Positions 8,428 to 17,557 of a DNA stretch of 64,000 nucleotides are shown here, in pieces. The notes beneath the pieces are model-generated. The model made no database searches. It was given only the letters and a program-made list of their open reading frames with translations, and was not told the DNA's origin. The position numbers and the translations under genes are program-made. Source of the DNA: Cellulomonas fimi (GTDB taxonomy: Bacteria; Actinomycetota; Actinomycetes; Actinomycetales; Cellulomonadaceae); the NCBI RefSeq assembly GCF_028583725.1, contig NZ_CP110680.1:3224001-3288000 (forward strand), read 5' to 3'. How positions within the stretch are numbered: the first letter of the stretch is position 1; each line of letters opens with the position of its first letter.

Positions 8428-9932
8428 CGGGTCTCCAGTTCCGGGGCCTGGGCCAGCAGCGGGCCGCCCCACTCCTTCTCGAGCAGCGTCTCCAGCGCGG
8501 CGCCGACGCGGTACAGCCGGTCGTCCGCCTTGGCCGGGGCGAGCACCTGGAAGCCGACCGGCAGGCCGTCGTCGAGGCCGTTCGGCACCGACAGGCCCGG
8601 CACGCCCGCGAGGTTCGCGGGGATCGTCGCGACGTCGTTGAGGTACATCGCGAGCGGGTCGTCGAGCTTCTCGCCGAGCTTGAACGCCGTCGTCGGCGCG
8701 GTCGGCGAGACCAGCACGTCCGCCTGCGCGAACGCCGCGTCGAAGTCGCGCTGGATGAGCGTGCGGACCTTCTGCGCCGAGCCGTAGTAGGCGTCGTAGT
8801 AGCCCGCCGACAGCGCGTAGGTGCCGAGGATGATGCGGCGCTTGACCTCGTCGCCGAAGCCCTGGCCGCGCGTCGCGGCCATGACGCGCTCGGCCGTCGG
8901 GTTGTCCTCGGGCACGACGCGCAGACCGAAGCGCATGCCGTCGAACTTCGCCAGGTTGCTCGACGCCTCGCTCGGCATGATCAGGTAGTACGCGCCGAGC
9001 GCGTACTCGAAGTGCGGGCAGGAGACCTCGACGATCTCCGCGCCCGCGGCGCGCAGCAGGTCGAGCGACTCGTGGAACCGCGCCAGGACGCCCGGCTGGT
9101 AGCCCTCGCCCTGGAGCTCGCGGATCACGCCGACGCGCACACCCGTGAGGTCGCCGGTCGCGCCCTGGCGCGCCGCGTCGACGAGCGACGGCAGCGGCTC
9201 GGCGATCGACGTCGAGTCGAGCGGGTCGTGCCCGCCGATGAGCTCGTGCAGCAGCGCCGAGTCGAGCACCGTACGCGTGACCGGGCCGGCCTGGTCGAGC
9301 GACGACGCCATCGCGATGAGCCCGTACCGCGACACCGAGCCGTACGTCGGCTTCACGCCGACCGTGCCCGTCACGGCGCCGGGCTGGCGGATCGAGCCGC
9401 CCGTGTCGGTGCCGATCGCGAGCGGCGCCTCGAAGGCCGCGACGGCCGCGGCCGACCCGCCGCCCGAGCCGCCCGGGATGCGGGTCAGGTCCCACGGGTT
9501 GTGCGTGTTGCCGTACGCCGAGTGCTCCGTCGACGAGCCCATGGCGAACTCGTCCATGTTGGTCTTGCCGAGGATCGGCAGGCCTGCCGCCTTGATCCGC
9601 TCGACGAGCGTCGCGTCGTACGGCGGCACCCAGCCCTCGAGGATCTTCGAGCCCGCCGTGGTCGGCAGGCCCTTCGTGACGACGACGTCCTTGACCGCGA
9701 TCGGCACGCCCGCGAGCGCGTGCAGGTCCTCGCCCGCGGCGCGACGCGCGTCCACGTCGGCGGCCGTCGCGAGCGCCTCGTCCGCGCTGACGTGCAGGAA
9801 CGCGTGCACGGCGCCGTCGACGGCCGCGATGCGGTCGAGGTGGGCCTGCGTCGCCTCGACGCTCGACGTCTCCCCGGCGGCGAGCGCGTCCGCGAGCGCC
9901 GCGGCCGAGAGCCGGGTCAGGTCCGCGCTCAC
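8424..9932 (-). CDS. gatA: Asp-tRNA(Asn)/Glu-tRNA(Gln) amidotransferase subunit A (amidase)
   Basis: Glutaminase/amidase subunit that releases ammonia from glutamine for GatB; 502 residues. The amidase-signature triad is intact: Lys81 (PIAVKDVVV), cis-Ser156 in GGSGGGS, and nucleophile Ser180 in [11 protein letters not shown]. The spacings of 75 and 24 residues match the well-studied bacterial enzymes. The GTG start at 9930-9932 overlaps the gatC stop by 4 nt, and the 3' end overlaps the gatB start by 4 nt. Presence of a full GatCAB implies indirect synthesis of Gln-tRNA(Gln) in this organism. Confidence 0.97.
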   Translation of the reverse strand: MSADLTRLSAAALADALAAGETSSVEATQAHLDRIAAVDGAVHAFLHVSADEALATAADVDARRAAGEDLHALAGVPIAVKDVVVTKGLPTTAGSKILEGWVPPYDATLVERIKAAGLPILGKTNMDEFAMGSSTEHSAYGNTHNPWDLTRIPGGSGGGSAAAVAAFEAPLAIGTDTGGSIRQPGAVTGTVGVKPTYGSVSRYGLIAMASSLDQAGPVTRTVLDSALLHELIGGHDPLDSTSIAEPLPSLVDAARQGATGDLTGVRVGVIRELQGEGYQPGVLARFHESLDLLRAAGAEIVEVSCPHFEYALGAYYLIMPSEASSNLAKFDGMRFGLRVVPEDNPTAERVMAATRGQGFGDEVKRRIILGTYALSAGYYDAYYGSAQKVRTLIQRDFDAAFAQADVLVSPTAPTTAFKLGEKLDDPLAMYLNDVATIPANLAGVPGLSVPNGLDDGLPVGFQVLAPAKADDRLYRVGAALETLLEKEWGGPLLAQAPELETR

Positions 9933-10228
9933 GCGTCCTCCCCCAGGATCTGCGGGACGAGGAACTTGCCGTCCTCCGAGGCCGGCGCGGCGGCCAGCAC
10001 CGCGTCCCGGTCCACCGGGGCGACCGGCACGTCGGGGCGGAACACGTTCGTCAGCGGCAGGGGGTGGCTGGTGGCCGGCACGTCGGGCGTGGCGATCTCG
10101 CTCACGCGGGCGACCGACTCGACGATGACGTCGAGCTCGCCGGCGAGGCGGTCGATCTCCGCCGGCGTCAGGTCGATCCGGGCCAGCCCCGCCACGCGCG
10201 CGACCTCGTCGCGAGAGAGGGTGGACAT
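9929..10228 (-). CDS. gatC: Asp-tRNA(Asn)/Glu-tRNA(Gln) amidotransferase subunit C
   Basis: Small structural subunit (99 residues) that clamps GatA to GatB. The N-terminal [20 protein letters not shown] and the C-terminal [25 protein letters not shown] are typical. It is the first gene of gatCAB. The ATG at 10226-10228 is 7 nt behind a TAGACT -10 box (complement of 10236-10241), so the transcript probably starts at or next to the start codon (leaderless). It is divergent from the DUF4287-like gene. Confidence 0.95.
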   Translation of the reverse strand: MSTLSRDEVARVAGLARIDLTPAEIDRLAGELDVIVESVARVSEIATPDVPATSHPLPLTNVFRPDVPVAPVDRDAVLAAAPASEDGKFLVPQILGEDA

Positions 10229-10291
10229 GCCGGAGAGTCTAGACGTTGGGGCATCGCCCCCGACCGGCCCCGCATGCTTACGCTGGACGGC

Positions 10292-10867
10292 ATGGCGACG
10301 TCGCCCGACGACATGATGGCCGCGGTCACGGAGGGGATGCGCGGGCGCACCGGACGCGACCTCGCGGAGTGGGTGCACCTCGTGCGGACCGACAGCGGCG
10401 TCGACCCGCTCGACCAGATGGCCGTCCGCGCGTGGCTGCGGGACGTGCACGGGGTGCCGCAGAACACGCAGTGGGCGATCGCGTTCTCCGTCGCCGAGTC
10501 CGCCGGCTGGCAGCGGCCCAGCGTCGAGGGGTACGTCGACAGCCAGTACACGGGTGCACGCGAGGCGCTGCGCCCGATCTACGACGCGGTCGAGTCCGCG
10601 CTCATCGCGCTCGGGGACGACGTCGTGCGCGAGGGGCGCGGCACGTACGTGCCGTTCGTCCGGCGCCGGCAGTTCGCGGCCGTCGCCGCGACCACGACGA
10701 CCCGGGTCGACGTCGGGCTGCGGTTCGTCGACCCGCCCCACCACCCGCGCCTCGTCCCCGCGAAGGCGCCCGGCTCCGCGACGCACAAGGTGGGGCTCAC
10801 CGACGTGTCCCAGGTCGACGACGACCTCGTCGCGCTGCTGCGGGTCGCGTACGACCAGAACGGCTGA
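10292..10867 (+). CDS. DUF4287/DUF5655-like conserved protein
   Basis: Protein of 191 residues with two recognisable parts. The N-terminal ~75 residues (TGRDLAEWVHLVR...) match the DUF4287 style, a helical segment ending in WLRDVHGVPQNTQWAIAF. The C-terminal half (YTGAREALRPIYDAV to VGLTDVSQVDDDLVALLRVAYDQ) resembles DUF5655 transport-associated proteins. The molecular function is unknown. Two start codons fit. The ATG at 10292 lies 7 nt behind a TACGCT -10-like box (10279-10284), which favours it over the ATG 18 nt upstream. There is no signal peptide or membrane segment. It is divergent from gatC. Confidence 0.75.
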   Translation: MATSPDDMMAAVTEGMRGRTGRDLAEWVHLVRTDSGVDPLDQMAVRAWLRDVHGVPQNTQWAIAFSVAESAGWQRPSVEGYVDSQYTGAREALRPIYDAVESALIALGDDVVREGRGTYVPFVRRRQFAAVAATTTTRVDVGLRFVDPPHHPRLVPAKAPGSATHKVGLTDVSQVDDDLVALLRVAYDQNG

Positions 10868-10888
10868 GCCGACGACGCGCGCCGTCGA

Positions 10889-11311
10889 CTACACGATGCG
10901 CTCGACCGCCGCCGTGACGAGCGACAGCAGCGCGTCCGCGTACGCCTCCTCGGCCGAGTCGGCGGTGAACACCTGCTCGGGGTGGCCGGGCCGCTCGACC
11001 AGCACCTGGTAGGTGCCGTCGGTCGACCGGGCGAGGCTGCGGAACGTGCCGCCGAGCAGCTCGCGCAGCTGGTCCTCGCGCGGTAGCCACACGGCGTCCT
11101 CCTGCGCGACCGAGTCGAGCGCCCACTCGGTCGTCCCGTTGAAGCCGAGGATCGTGCCCGTCGGGTAGTGGTGCGCCTCGATCGTCATCTCGGAGATCGT
11201 GAACACCTCCCCCGCCATCTCGGGCTGGATGACGGCGAAGCGGTCACCGGACGCGGGCCGCCAGCGCAGCCCGGCCCCCCGCAGGAGCAGCGCGAGGTCG
11301 AGGGAGATCAT
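10889..11311 (-). CDS. Conserved hypothetical protein (possibly YbjN-like)
   Basis: Soluble 140-residue protein of unknown function. It begins MISLDLALLLRGAGLRW and contains the conserved block GFNGTTEWALDSVAQEDAVWLPREDQLRELLG, which I recall as a recurrent actinobacterial family sometimes labelled a pilus-assembly protein without domain support. The fold pattern (alternating short strands, then C-terminal helices) could be YbjN-like. The ATG at 11309-11311 follows GATACT by 6 nt, another leaderless arrangement; a GTG further upstream is less likely. It is convergent with the DUF4287-like gene. Confidence 0.65.
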   Translation of the reverse strand: MISLDLALLLRGAGLRWRPASGDRFAVIQPEMAGEVFTISEMTIEAHHYPTGTILGFNGTTEWALDSVAQEDAVWLPREDQLRELLGGTFRSLARSTDGTYQVLVERPGHPEQVFTADSAEEAYADALLSLVTAAVERIV

Positions 11312-11372
11312 GCGTCCAGTATCGTCCGCGCACGTCACGAGGGCACGCCCCGCGTCCCGCCGCGGTCCCGGG

Positions 11373-12935
11373 TCAGCGCAGGACGACCCGCTCGTCGTCG
11401 ACCGAGACCACGAGACGGCGCAGCCCCGGCGCCACCGACACGTCGTGGACCTCCCCGACGACGCCCAGGTCCGCGAACGTGCGCAGCCAGCGCTCCTCGC
11501 CCGTGGCCCAGGACAGGGCCCGCAGCGACGCCCCCGTGCGGACGAGCACCGTGCGGCCGTCGGTCACCGCGAGGTCGGAGTCGACGCCGCCGTCCGTCGA
11601 CCACACGACCGAGCCGTCGTCGCCGTCGAGCCGGGCGAGCCCCCGGAACGTCCGGACCAGCACGTCGCCGTCGAGCACCGCCAGGGGCAGCCGCGCGTCG
11701 GGGGCGTTCCACAGGTCGCCGCCGTCGGTGTCCCGGGCGAGGAAGACCCGCTCGACGATCTCGGTCCGCCCGACGAACGCGACGTCGGGCAGCGAGCCGT
11801 CGTCGACCCGGACGGGAAGGACCTCTTCCCCCCGGAGGAGCCCGTCGTCTCCCCGGACCGTCGCGCTGCCCGGGACGACACGACCGTTGCGTGCCGCCGT
11901 GACGCGGTCCGCGCCGATGACGCTCACCGTGCCGACGACGGTCGTCTCGTCGAGGACCGCCCCGTCGGCGCCCAGGAGCCACGCGGACGCGCCCAGCCGG
12001 ACCAGGACCCGACCGCCTCCCGTCGGGTCGAAGTCGACCTGCGGGTAGTCCCACGACGGGTCCGGCCACGGCGGGCCCGTCCGCCCGTCCTCGGTCGACG
12101 CCAGCCTGGGCGTCACGTCCTGCGTCCACCGCAGGTCGCCGGTGAGCGGGTCGGTCGCCTCGACCGTCCAGCGCACGGGCGGCTCGTCGCCCGCGGCTCC
12201 GCCGTCGGCCGTCTCGCCGCGGACGTGCACCAGGACGTCGCCCACGGGGTGGACCCACGTCGTGGACGTCGTCGCGACGGTGCGGAGGACGGCTCCGGTC
12301 GGGACGTCGACCACCCACCACGTCGTCGAGAGGGGCGCACCGTCGAACACCGCGCCCGTCTGGACACCGCACACGGCGGCACGGTCCCGGACGACCGCGG
12401 TGCACCACGTGTCGGTCGCGATCGACAGGAAGTCGTCGACGCCCGACGTCGCCGCTGCGGAGGCGACGTCGGCGAGGGTGCCGGTCTCCAGCCAGTACGG
12501 GCTGTCCTGCGGGGACGCGGTCACGAGGTCCACGTCGGTCGACCACCGTGTCGACCAGTCGTCCGCGTCCAGCCCGACGACGCGCCAGGTGCCGCGGTCG
12601 CGGCTCAGGGCCACGACCGTGCCGGCGACGCGCACGGCGGTGTCGAGGTCGACGTCGGTGGCCGGACCCGGCGACGGGTGAAGGCTCGCGTCGAACGGCT
12701 CGACCACCCCGACGGTGCGGGCGTGCCTCTCGGCGAGCGCCGCGTCGGCCGACTCCGTGCGCGCGTCGAGGACGCGCTGCGTGCCGACGACCGCGAGTGC
12801 GGCCACCACGATCGCGCCCGCGGCCACGAGGAACGGCCGCCGCGTCGACCGGTCGGGGCTCGGCCGCGCGGTGGTGCCGTCGTCGGCGCCCGCACCGTCC
12901 TCGTCGAGCGTGACCCCCTGCATCCCCCCGGCCAT
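11373..12935 (-). CDS. Membrane-anchored PQQ-like beta-propeller protein
   Basis: Protein of 520 residues with a short acidic cytoplasmic N-terminus, one membrane helix at about residues 33-55 (FLVAAGAIVVAALAVVG), and a large extracytoplasmic domain. The domain contains several blade-closing W-type repeats: DDWSTRWSTDVDL, DLRWTQDVTP, DGSVVWSTDGGV and GEERWLRTFADLG. The last strands (RLVVSVDDERVVLR) would close the propeller. No cofactor-binding or enzymatic residues of the quinoprotein dehydrogenases are apparent, so a binding or scaffold role is more likely than catalysis. Either of two ATGs (12935 or 12923) could be used; I chose the first. Unlinked in function to its neighbours as far as can be seen. 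Confidence 0.75.
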   Translation of the reverse strand: MAGGMQGVTLDEDGAGADDGTTARPSPDRSTRRPFLVAAGAIVVAALAVVGTQRVLDARTESADAALAERHARTVGVVEPFDASLHPSPGPATDVDLDTAVRVAGTVVALSRDRGTWRVVGLDADDWSTRWSTDVDLVTASPQDSPYWLETGTLADVASAAATSGVDDFLSIATDTWCTAVVRDRAAVCGVQTGAVFDGAPLSTTWWVVDVPTGAVLRTVATTSTTWVHPVGDVLVHVRGETADGGAAGDEPPVRWTVEATDPLTGDLRWTQDVTPRLASTEDGRTGPPWPDPSWDYPQVDFDPTGGGRVLVRLGASAWLLGADGAVLDETTVVGTVSVIGADRVTAARNGRVVPGSATVRGDDGLLRGEEVLPVRVDDGSLPDVAFVGRTEIVERVFLARDTDGGDLWNAPDARLPLAVLDGDVLVRTFRGLARLDGDDGSVVWSTDGGVDSDLAVTDGRTVLVRTGASLRALSWATGEERWLRTFADLGVVGEVHDVSVAPGLRRLVVSVDDERVVLR

Positions 12936-13001
12936 GCGCGAACGGTACGGCGTGCGCGTGTCCACGCGCAGGGGGTCCGCACACCCCGTGCGAGCGGGCC
13001 G

Positions 13002-13037
13002 GTGCGGGCGGTCCGGAGGACCGCGGACCGCCCGCAC
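13002..13037 (-). terminator. Terminator-like hairpin after the TIM-barrel isomerase gene
   Basis: A perfect 13-bp GC stem (13002-13014 with 13025-13037) with a 10-nt loop lies 48 nt past the stop of the isomerase gene. There is no U-run. It probably marks the end of the dehydrogenase-isomerase transcript. Confidence 0.6.
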
Positions 13038-13084
13038 GGCCGGGTCGTCCCCCTCCCCGTGACGACCCGACCGGCGGACCCGCG

Positions 13085-14086
13085 TCAGCGCGTGCTGAAC
13101 GCCGCGTCGAACGCGGCGGCGGGCGGGTCGAACGCGTTGCGGCGGACGAACTCGAGCGCCTCGGGGGCGCCGAGCAGGCGGTCCATGCCCGCGTCCTCCC
13201 ACTCGACCGAGATCGGCCCGTCGTACCCGATGTGGTTGAGCGCCCGGAACGACGCCTCCCACGGCACGTCCCCGCGCCCGGTCGACACGAAGTCCCAGCC
13301 GCGCCGCGGGTCGGCCCACGCGAGGTGCGAGGACAGCCGGCCGTTGCGGCCGTTGCCGAGTCGGAGCTTCACGTCCTTGCAGTCGACGTGGTAGATCCGG
13401 TCGCGGAACTCGAGGATGAAGTCGACGGGGTCGAGCTGCTGCCACACGAAGTGGCTCGGGTCCCAGTTGAGGCCGAACGCCTCGCGGTGCCCGATCGCCT
13501 CGAGGGTGCGCACGGTCGTCCAGTAGTCGTACGCGATCTCGCTGGGGTGGACCTCGTGCGCGAACCGCACGCCGACCTCGTCGAACACGTCGAGGATCGG
13601 GTTCCACCGGTCGGCGAAGTCCTGGTAGCCCGCGTCCACGGCCTCCTGCGAGACCGGCGGGAACATCGCGACGTACTTCCAGATGGACGAGCCCGTGAAC
13701 CCGACGACGGTGTCGACGCCGAGCTTCGCGGCGAACCGCGCGGTGTGCTGCATCTCCTCCGCGGCGCGCTGCCGGACGCCCTCGGGGTCGCCGTCGCCCC
13801 ACACGCGGTCGGACAGCATGTCGCGGTGCCGCTGGTCGATGGGGTCGTCGCACACGGCCTGGCCCTTGAGGTGGTTCGAGATCGCCCAGACCTTGAGGCC
13901 GTGCCGGTCGAGGATCTCGCGGCGCGAGTCGACGTACGCGTCGTCGTCCCAGCGCCACGGGTCGAGGTGGTCGCCCCAGCAGGCGATCTCGAGGCCGTCG
14001 TAGCCCCAGCCGGCGGCGAGGCGCGCGACCTCCTCGAACGGCAGGTCGGCCCACTGGCCGGTGAAGAGCGTGATGGGTCGGGTCAT
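13085..14086 (-). CDS. Sugar phosphate isomerase/epimerase-like TIM-barrel protein
   Basis: Protein of 333 residues of the xylose-isomerase-like TIM-barrel superfamily (AP endonuclease family 2). Metal-ligand-bearing strands are visible: [37 protein letters not shown] (Glu), [14 protein letters not shown] (Asp/His), IYHVDCKD (Asp/His-type), and [13 protein letters not shown] (Glu). This is the IolE/IolH/ketoglycoside-lyase type of fold. The ATG overlaps the stop of the upstream dehydrogenase by 4 nt, so the two are co-translated. The pairing with a Gfo/Idh/MocA dehydrogenase and a ribose-type importer suggests catabolism of a cyclitol, keto-sugar or anhydrosugar. The exact reaction is unknown. 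Confidence 0.85.
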   Translation of the reverse strand: MTRPITLFTGQWADLPFEEVARLAAGWGYDGLEIACWGDHLDPWRWDDDAYVDSRREILDRHGLKVWAISNHLKGQAVCDDPIDQRHRDMLSDRVWGDGDPEGVRQRAAEEMQHTARFAAKLGVDTVVGFTGSSIWKYVAMFPPVSQEAVDAGYQDFADRWNPILDVFDEVGVRFAHEVHPSEIAYDYWTTVRTLEAIGHREAFGLNWDPSHFVWQQLDPVDFILEFRDRIYHVDCKDVKLRLGNGRNGRLSSHLAWADPRRGWDFVSTGRGDVPWEASFRALNHIGYDGPISVEWEDAGMDRLLGAPEALEFVRRNAFDPPAAAFDAAFSTR

Positions 14087-15303
14087 CGGGCGTCCTCCGG
14101 CTCGGCCGGCGCGGGCGCCGGGATGTCGGTCCAGGTGCTGCGGTCGGCGGCGGACCGCTCGACCGCGTCCAGCACGCGCTGCACCTGCAGCCCGTCGGCG
14201 AACGACGGTCGCGGCTGGCGGTGCGCGGCGACGTCGTTCACCAGGTCGACGGCCTGGTGCGTGAACGCGTGCTCGTATCCGAGCCCGTGGCCGGCCGGCC
14301 ACCACGCGCCGACGTAGGCGTGCTCGGGCTCGGTCACGACGATCCGCCGGAACCCGGCCTCCCACGCGTCCTGGCGGGCGTCGAAGTAGTGCAGGACGTT
14401 CATGTCCTCGAAGTCGAACGCGAGCGAGCCGGCCGAGCCGTTGACCTCGACGCGGATCGCGTTCTTGCGGCCGTACGCGAACCGGGTCGCCTCGAACGTC
14501 GCGAGGCCGCCGCCGGACAGCCGCGCGAGGAAGACGGCGGCGTCGTCGACGGTGACCGGGCCGGTCGCACCGCTCGCGTCACCGCTGCCCGACAGCCCGC
14601 TGAACTCGCCCGCGAGCGGGCGCTCCTTGACGAACGTCTCCAGCAGCGCGGACACCCCGGTGAGGTGCTCGCCGGTGATGAACTGCGCGAGGTCGACGAC
14701 GTGCGCGCCGATGTCCCCGAGCGCGCCGGACCCCGCCTTCTGCTTGTCGAGCCGCCACGACAGCGGTGCCTGCGGGTCGGCGATCCAGTCCTGCAGGTAC
14801 TGCGCGCGCACGTGCCGGACGGTCCCGATTCGCCCCTCGGCGACGAGCCGCTGCGCGAGCTGGATCGCCGGGACCCGCCGGTAGGTGAAGCCGACCATGG
14901 CCAGCGCCCCGGACGAGCGCGCCGCGTCGGCGGCCCGGACCATCGCCTCGGCCTCCGCGACGGTGTTCGCGAGCGGCTTCTCGCACAGCACGTGCTTGCC
15001 CGCCTCGAGCGCGGTCACCGCGATCTCGGCGTGCGTGTCGCCGGGCGTGCACACGTCGACCAGGTCGACGTCGTCGCGCGCGACGAGCGCCTTCCAGTCG
15101 GTCTCGGTGTCGCGCCAGCCGAGGCGGTCGGCCGCGGCGCGCACGGCGTCGGCGTTCCGGCCCGCCACGACGGCCAGGTCGGGGTGCATCGGGAGCTCGA
15201 AGAAGCGGGGGGCGTTGCGCCAGGCCTGCGAGTGCGCGACGCCCATGAAGGCGTAGCCCACCATGCCGATGCCGAGCCGCGGGAGCGTGCCGGGTGCGGA
15301 CAC
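14083..15303 (-). CDS. Gfo/Idh/MocA family NAD(P)-dependent sugar/cyclitol dehydrogenase
   Basis: Oxidoreductase of 406 residues. It has an N-terminal Rossmann fold ([18 protein letters not shown]), the family EKP motif ([11 protein letters not shown], catalytic Lys), and the C-terminal alpha/beta domain with [16 protein letters not shown] (conserved Asp/His pair). The GTG at 15301-15303 is preceded by an ideal AAGGAGG Shine-Dalgarno. It is the first gene after the hairpin that follows the substrate-binding protein, and overlaps the isomerase gene by 4 nt. Substrates in this family include myo-inositol, scyllo-inositol, levoglucosan and oligosaccharide ends; context supports a sugar or cyclitol, but not a specific one. 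Confidence 0.9.
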   Translation of the reverse strand: MSAPGTLPRLGIGMVGYAFMGVAHSQAWRNAPRFFELPMHPDLAVVAGRNADAVRAAADRLGWRDTETDWKALVARDDVDLVDVCTPGDTHAEIAVTALEAGKHVLCEKPLANTVAEAEAMVRAADAARSSGALAMVGFTYRRVPAIQLAQRLVAEGRIGTVRHVRAQYLQDWIADPQAPLSWRLDKQKAGSGALGDIGAHVVDLAQFITGEHLTGVSALLETFVKERPLAGEFSGLSGSGDASGATGPVTVDDAAVFLARLSGGGLATFEATRFAYGRKNAIRVEVNGSAGSLAFDFEDMNVLHYFDARQDAWEAGFRRIVVTEPEHAYVGAWWPAGHGLGYEHAFTHQAVDLVNDVAAHRQPRPSFADGLQVQRVLDAVERSAADRSTWTDIPAPAPAEPEDAR

Positions 15304-15325
15304 GTGTCCTCCTTGGGTCGAGGGT

Positions 15326-15360
15326 GCGCCGGGCGGGCCTGCGGATCGCCCGCCCGGCGC
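15326..15360 (-). terminator. Hairpin between the substrate-binding protein and dehydrogenase genes
   Basis: A perfect 13-bp GC stem (15326-15338 with 15348-15360) with a 9-nt loop starts 9 nt after the binding-protein stop codon. It may terminate part of the transcripts, or protect the 3' end of the highly expressed upstream portion, so that dehydrogenase and isomerase are made at a lower level. Confidence 0.55.
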
Positions 15361-15368
15361 GGGTTCGG

Positions 15369-16418
15369 TCAGGACTCGAAGGCCGTCGGCAGGTACTGGT
15401 CGACGTTGTCCTTCGTGACGACCGGCGCGAACAGCTGCACGGTGCGCGGCACCTCGACCTCGACGAGGTCGCTCATCGCCTTCTGCTGCACGAGCAGGCG
15501 CGCGAGCTTGATGCCGTCGGCGGCCTGCGTCGACGGGTAGATGACCGTCGCCTTGAGCACCGTGTTGTCGGCCTTGATCGCGTCCATGACGTTCTTCGAG
15601 CCGGCGCCGCCGACCATGAAGAACTCGTCGCGGCCCGCGTTCTCGATCGCCGCGAGGACGCCGACACCCTGGTCGTCGTCGTGGTTCCAGATCGCGTCGA
15701 GCTCGGGCGCGGCCTGCAGGAGGTTGGCCGCAGCGGCCTCGCCGCCCTGGACCGTGAAGTCGGCGGCGACGCGGTTGCTCACCTCGAGCCCGCAGTCCGC
15801 GAGCGCGTCGGAGAAGCCGCGGCTGCGGTCCTGCGTGAGCGGCAGCGAGTCGATGCCGGCGATCTCCGCGACCTTCGCGCCCGCGGTGCCGCCGAGCTGC
15901 TCGCAGATGTAGTGCCCGGCGCTCACGCCCATGCCGTAGTTGTCGCCGAGGACCGTCGTGCGGGCGGCGTTCGGGTCGTCGAACTCGCGGTCCACGTTGA
16001 CGACGACGATGCCGGCCTCCATGGCCTGCGTCGCGACCTCGGTGAGCGCGGCGCCGTCGAACGGCAGCAGCACGATCGCGTCGACGCCGTCGTTGATGAA
16101 CTGCTCGACCTGGCTGATCTGCAGGTTGACGTCGTTCGTCGCCTCGGCCTGGACCAGCTCGACGTCGGAGTACTTCCCGGCCTCGGCGACCGCGGCCTTG
16201 GTGATCGCGCCCATCCAGCCGTGGTCGGCGGCGGGAGCGGAGAAGCCGATGGTGACGGTGTCGCCGGGCTCGTCGTTCTCGGTGCCGGGGACGGCTGCGG
16301 CGCCCGTGCCGTCGTCCGAGGTGTCCTCGGGCGTGTTCGAGGTACAGCCGACGACGAGGGCGAGCGCGGCGGCGGTGCCGGCGAGCGCGAGCCAGCGGCG
16401 GCGCAGGGGTGCGGACAT
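15369..16418 (-). CDS. CUT2-type sugar ABC transporter substrate-binding lipoprotein
   Basis: Extracytoplasmic sugar-binding protein of the ribose/galactose type (periplasmic-binding family 4), 349 residues. A lipoprotein signal peptide ends in LVVGC. The mature part has VTIGFSAPAADHGWMGAI, NDVNLQISQVEQFINDGVDAIVLLPFDGAAL, GIVVVNVDREF, AAANLLQAAPELDAIWNHDDDQGVGVLAAIENAGR and a C-terminal TVIYPSTQAADGIKLARLL. The ATG has an excellent AAGGAGGATC ribosome-binding site. It is the third gene of ATPase-permease-binding protein, which together form a complete CUT2 importer. The ligand is likely a monosaccharide or cyclitol. Confidence 0.93.
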   Translation of the reverse strand: MSAPLRRRWLALAGTAAALALVVGCTSNTPEDTSDDGTGAAAVPGTENDEPGDTVTIGFSAPAADHGWMGAITKAAVAEAGKYSDVELVQAEATNDVNLQISQVEQFINDGVDAIVLLPFDGAALTEVATQAMEAGIVVVNVDREFDDPNAARTTVLGDNYGMGVSAGHYICEQLGGTAGAKVAEIAGIDSLPLTQDRSRGFSDALADCGLEVSNRVAADFTVQGGEAAAANLLQAAPELDAIWNHDDDQGVGVLAAIENAGRDEFFMVGGAGSKNVMDAIKADNTVLKATVIYPSTQAADGIKLARLLVQQKAMSDLVEVEVPRTVQLFAPVVTKDNVDQYLPTAFES

Positions 16419-16483
16419 GACGATCCTCCTTGATCGGGATGCTGCAGGGCTGTCGGGGGTGCGAAGGGGATGGGACAGCGGGG

Positions 16484-17557
16484 CTACGTGACGGAGCGGG
16501 ACCGCTCGGCGATGCGCTGCTGCAGGAGGACGGCGGCGACGATGATCACGCCTCGCGCGACCGCCTGCGCGGAGATGGACAGGTTGTTCTGCGTGAACAC
16601 GTTGGTGAGCGTCGTGAAGATGAGCACGCCCAGCACCGTGCCGACGATGGTGCCGCGACCGCCTGCGAGGAGCGTGCCGCCGACGACGACCGCGGCGATC
16701 GCGTCGAGCTCGTAGTACAGGCCGTTGGTCGACGACCCGGCCGTGGTGCGGCCGAGCATCATGACGCCGCCGATGCCCGCGGTCAGGCCGGCCAGCGCGT
16801 AGAGGTACGTCGTGTGGCGCTTGACGTTGATGCCGGCCAGACGGGCGGCCTCGGGGTTGCCGCCGACGGCGATCGTCCGCCGGCCGAACGTCGTGCGGTT
16901 GAGCAGGACCCAGCCCGCGACGGCGACGACGGCGAAGATCCAGACGAGCACCGGGACGCCGAGGAGGTCCTGCCGGAAGGCGTCGAGGAAGCTCTGCACG
17001 CGCACGACCTGCGTCTGCCGGTTCGCGATCATCTCGGCGAGACCGCGGGCGGCGACCATCATCGCGAGCGTCGCGATGAACGCGACGACCTTCCCGTACG
17101 CGATGAGGACGCCGTTGACGAGTCCCGCCCCGAGCCCCACCGCGAGCGCGGTGACCACGATGACGATCCAGTGGAAGTCGTTCGCCATCGTCTGCGTCGC
17201 GAGCGTCGACGCCCACACGGACGAGAGCCCGATGACGGACCCGACGGACAGGTCGATGCCGCCCGCGGTGATCACGAAGGTCATGCCGATCGAGATGACG
17301 CCCAGGACCGCCGCGAGACGCAGGATCGTCATGAGGTTGTCGACGCTCGCGAACCGCTCGCCCGCGGTGATGAAGCCGACGAGGCAGACCAGCAGCAGCG
17401 CGATGACCAGGCCGAGGTTGCGGCCGGCGGCGCCCCGCAGCGGGTTGCGGAAGCGTCGGTCGACGGCGGTCGCGCCTCCCGACGTCTCGATACGGGCGGA
17501 CTCGTCCGCGTCGGGGACACGCGCGGACGCGGAGGCGGAGGTTCCCTGCTCGCTCAC
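16484..17557 (-). CDS. CUT2-type (RbsC-like) sugar ABC transporter permease
   Basis: Inner-membrane permease, 357 residues with about 8-10 hydrophobic segments. RbsC-family landmarks include GVISIGMTFVITAGGIDLSVGSVIGLSS, GLGAGLVNGVLIAYGKVVAFIATLAMM, GRRTIAVGGNPEAARLAGINV (the EAA-like cytoplasmic loop contacting the ATPase), and GVMMLGRTTAG. The N-terminal ~45 residues are polar. The GTG at 17555-17557 overlaps the ATPase stop by 4 nt. CUT2 systems usually use one permease as a homodimer, which fits a single permease gene here. Confidence 0.93.
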   Translation of the reverse strand: MSEQGTSASASARVPDADESARIETSGGATAVDRRFRNPLRGAAGRNLGLVIALLLVCLVGFITAGERFASVDNLMTILRLAAVLGVISIGMTFVITAGGIDLSVGSVIGLSSVWASTLATQTMANDFHWIVIVVTALAVGLGAGLVNGVLIAYGKVVAFIATLAMMVAARGLAEMIANRQTQVVRVQSFLDAFRQDLLGVPVLVWIFAVVAVAGWVLLNRTTFGRRTIAVGGNPEAARLAGINVKRHTTYLYALAGLTAGIGGVMMLGRTTAGSSTNGLYYELDAIAAVVVGGTLLAGGRGTIVGTVLGVLIFTTLTNVFTQNNLSISAQAVARGVIIVAAVLLQQRIAERSRSVT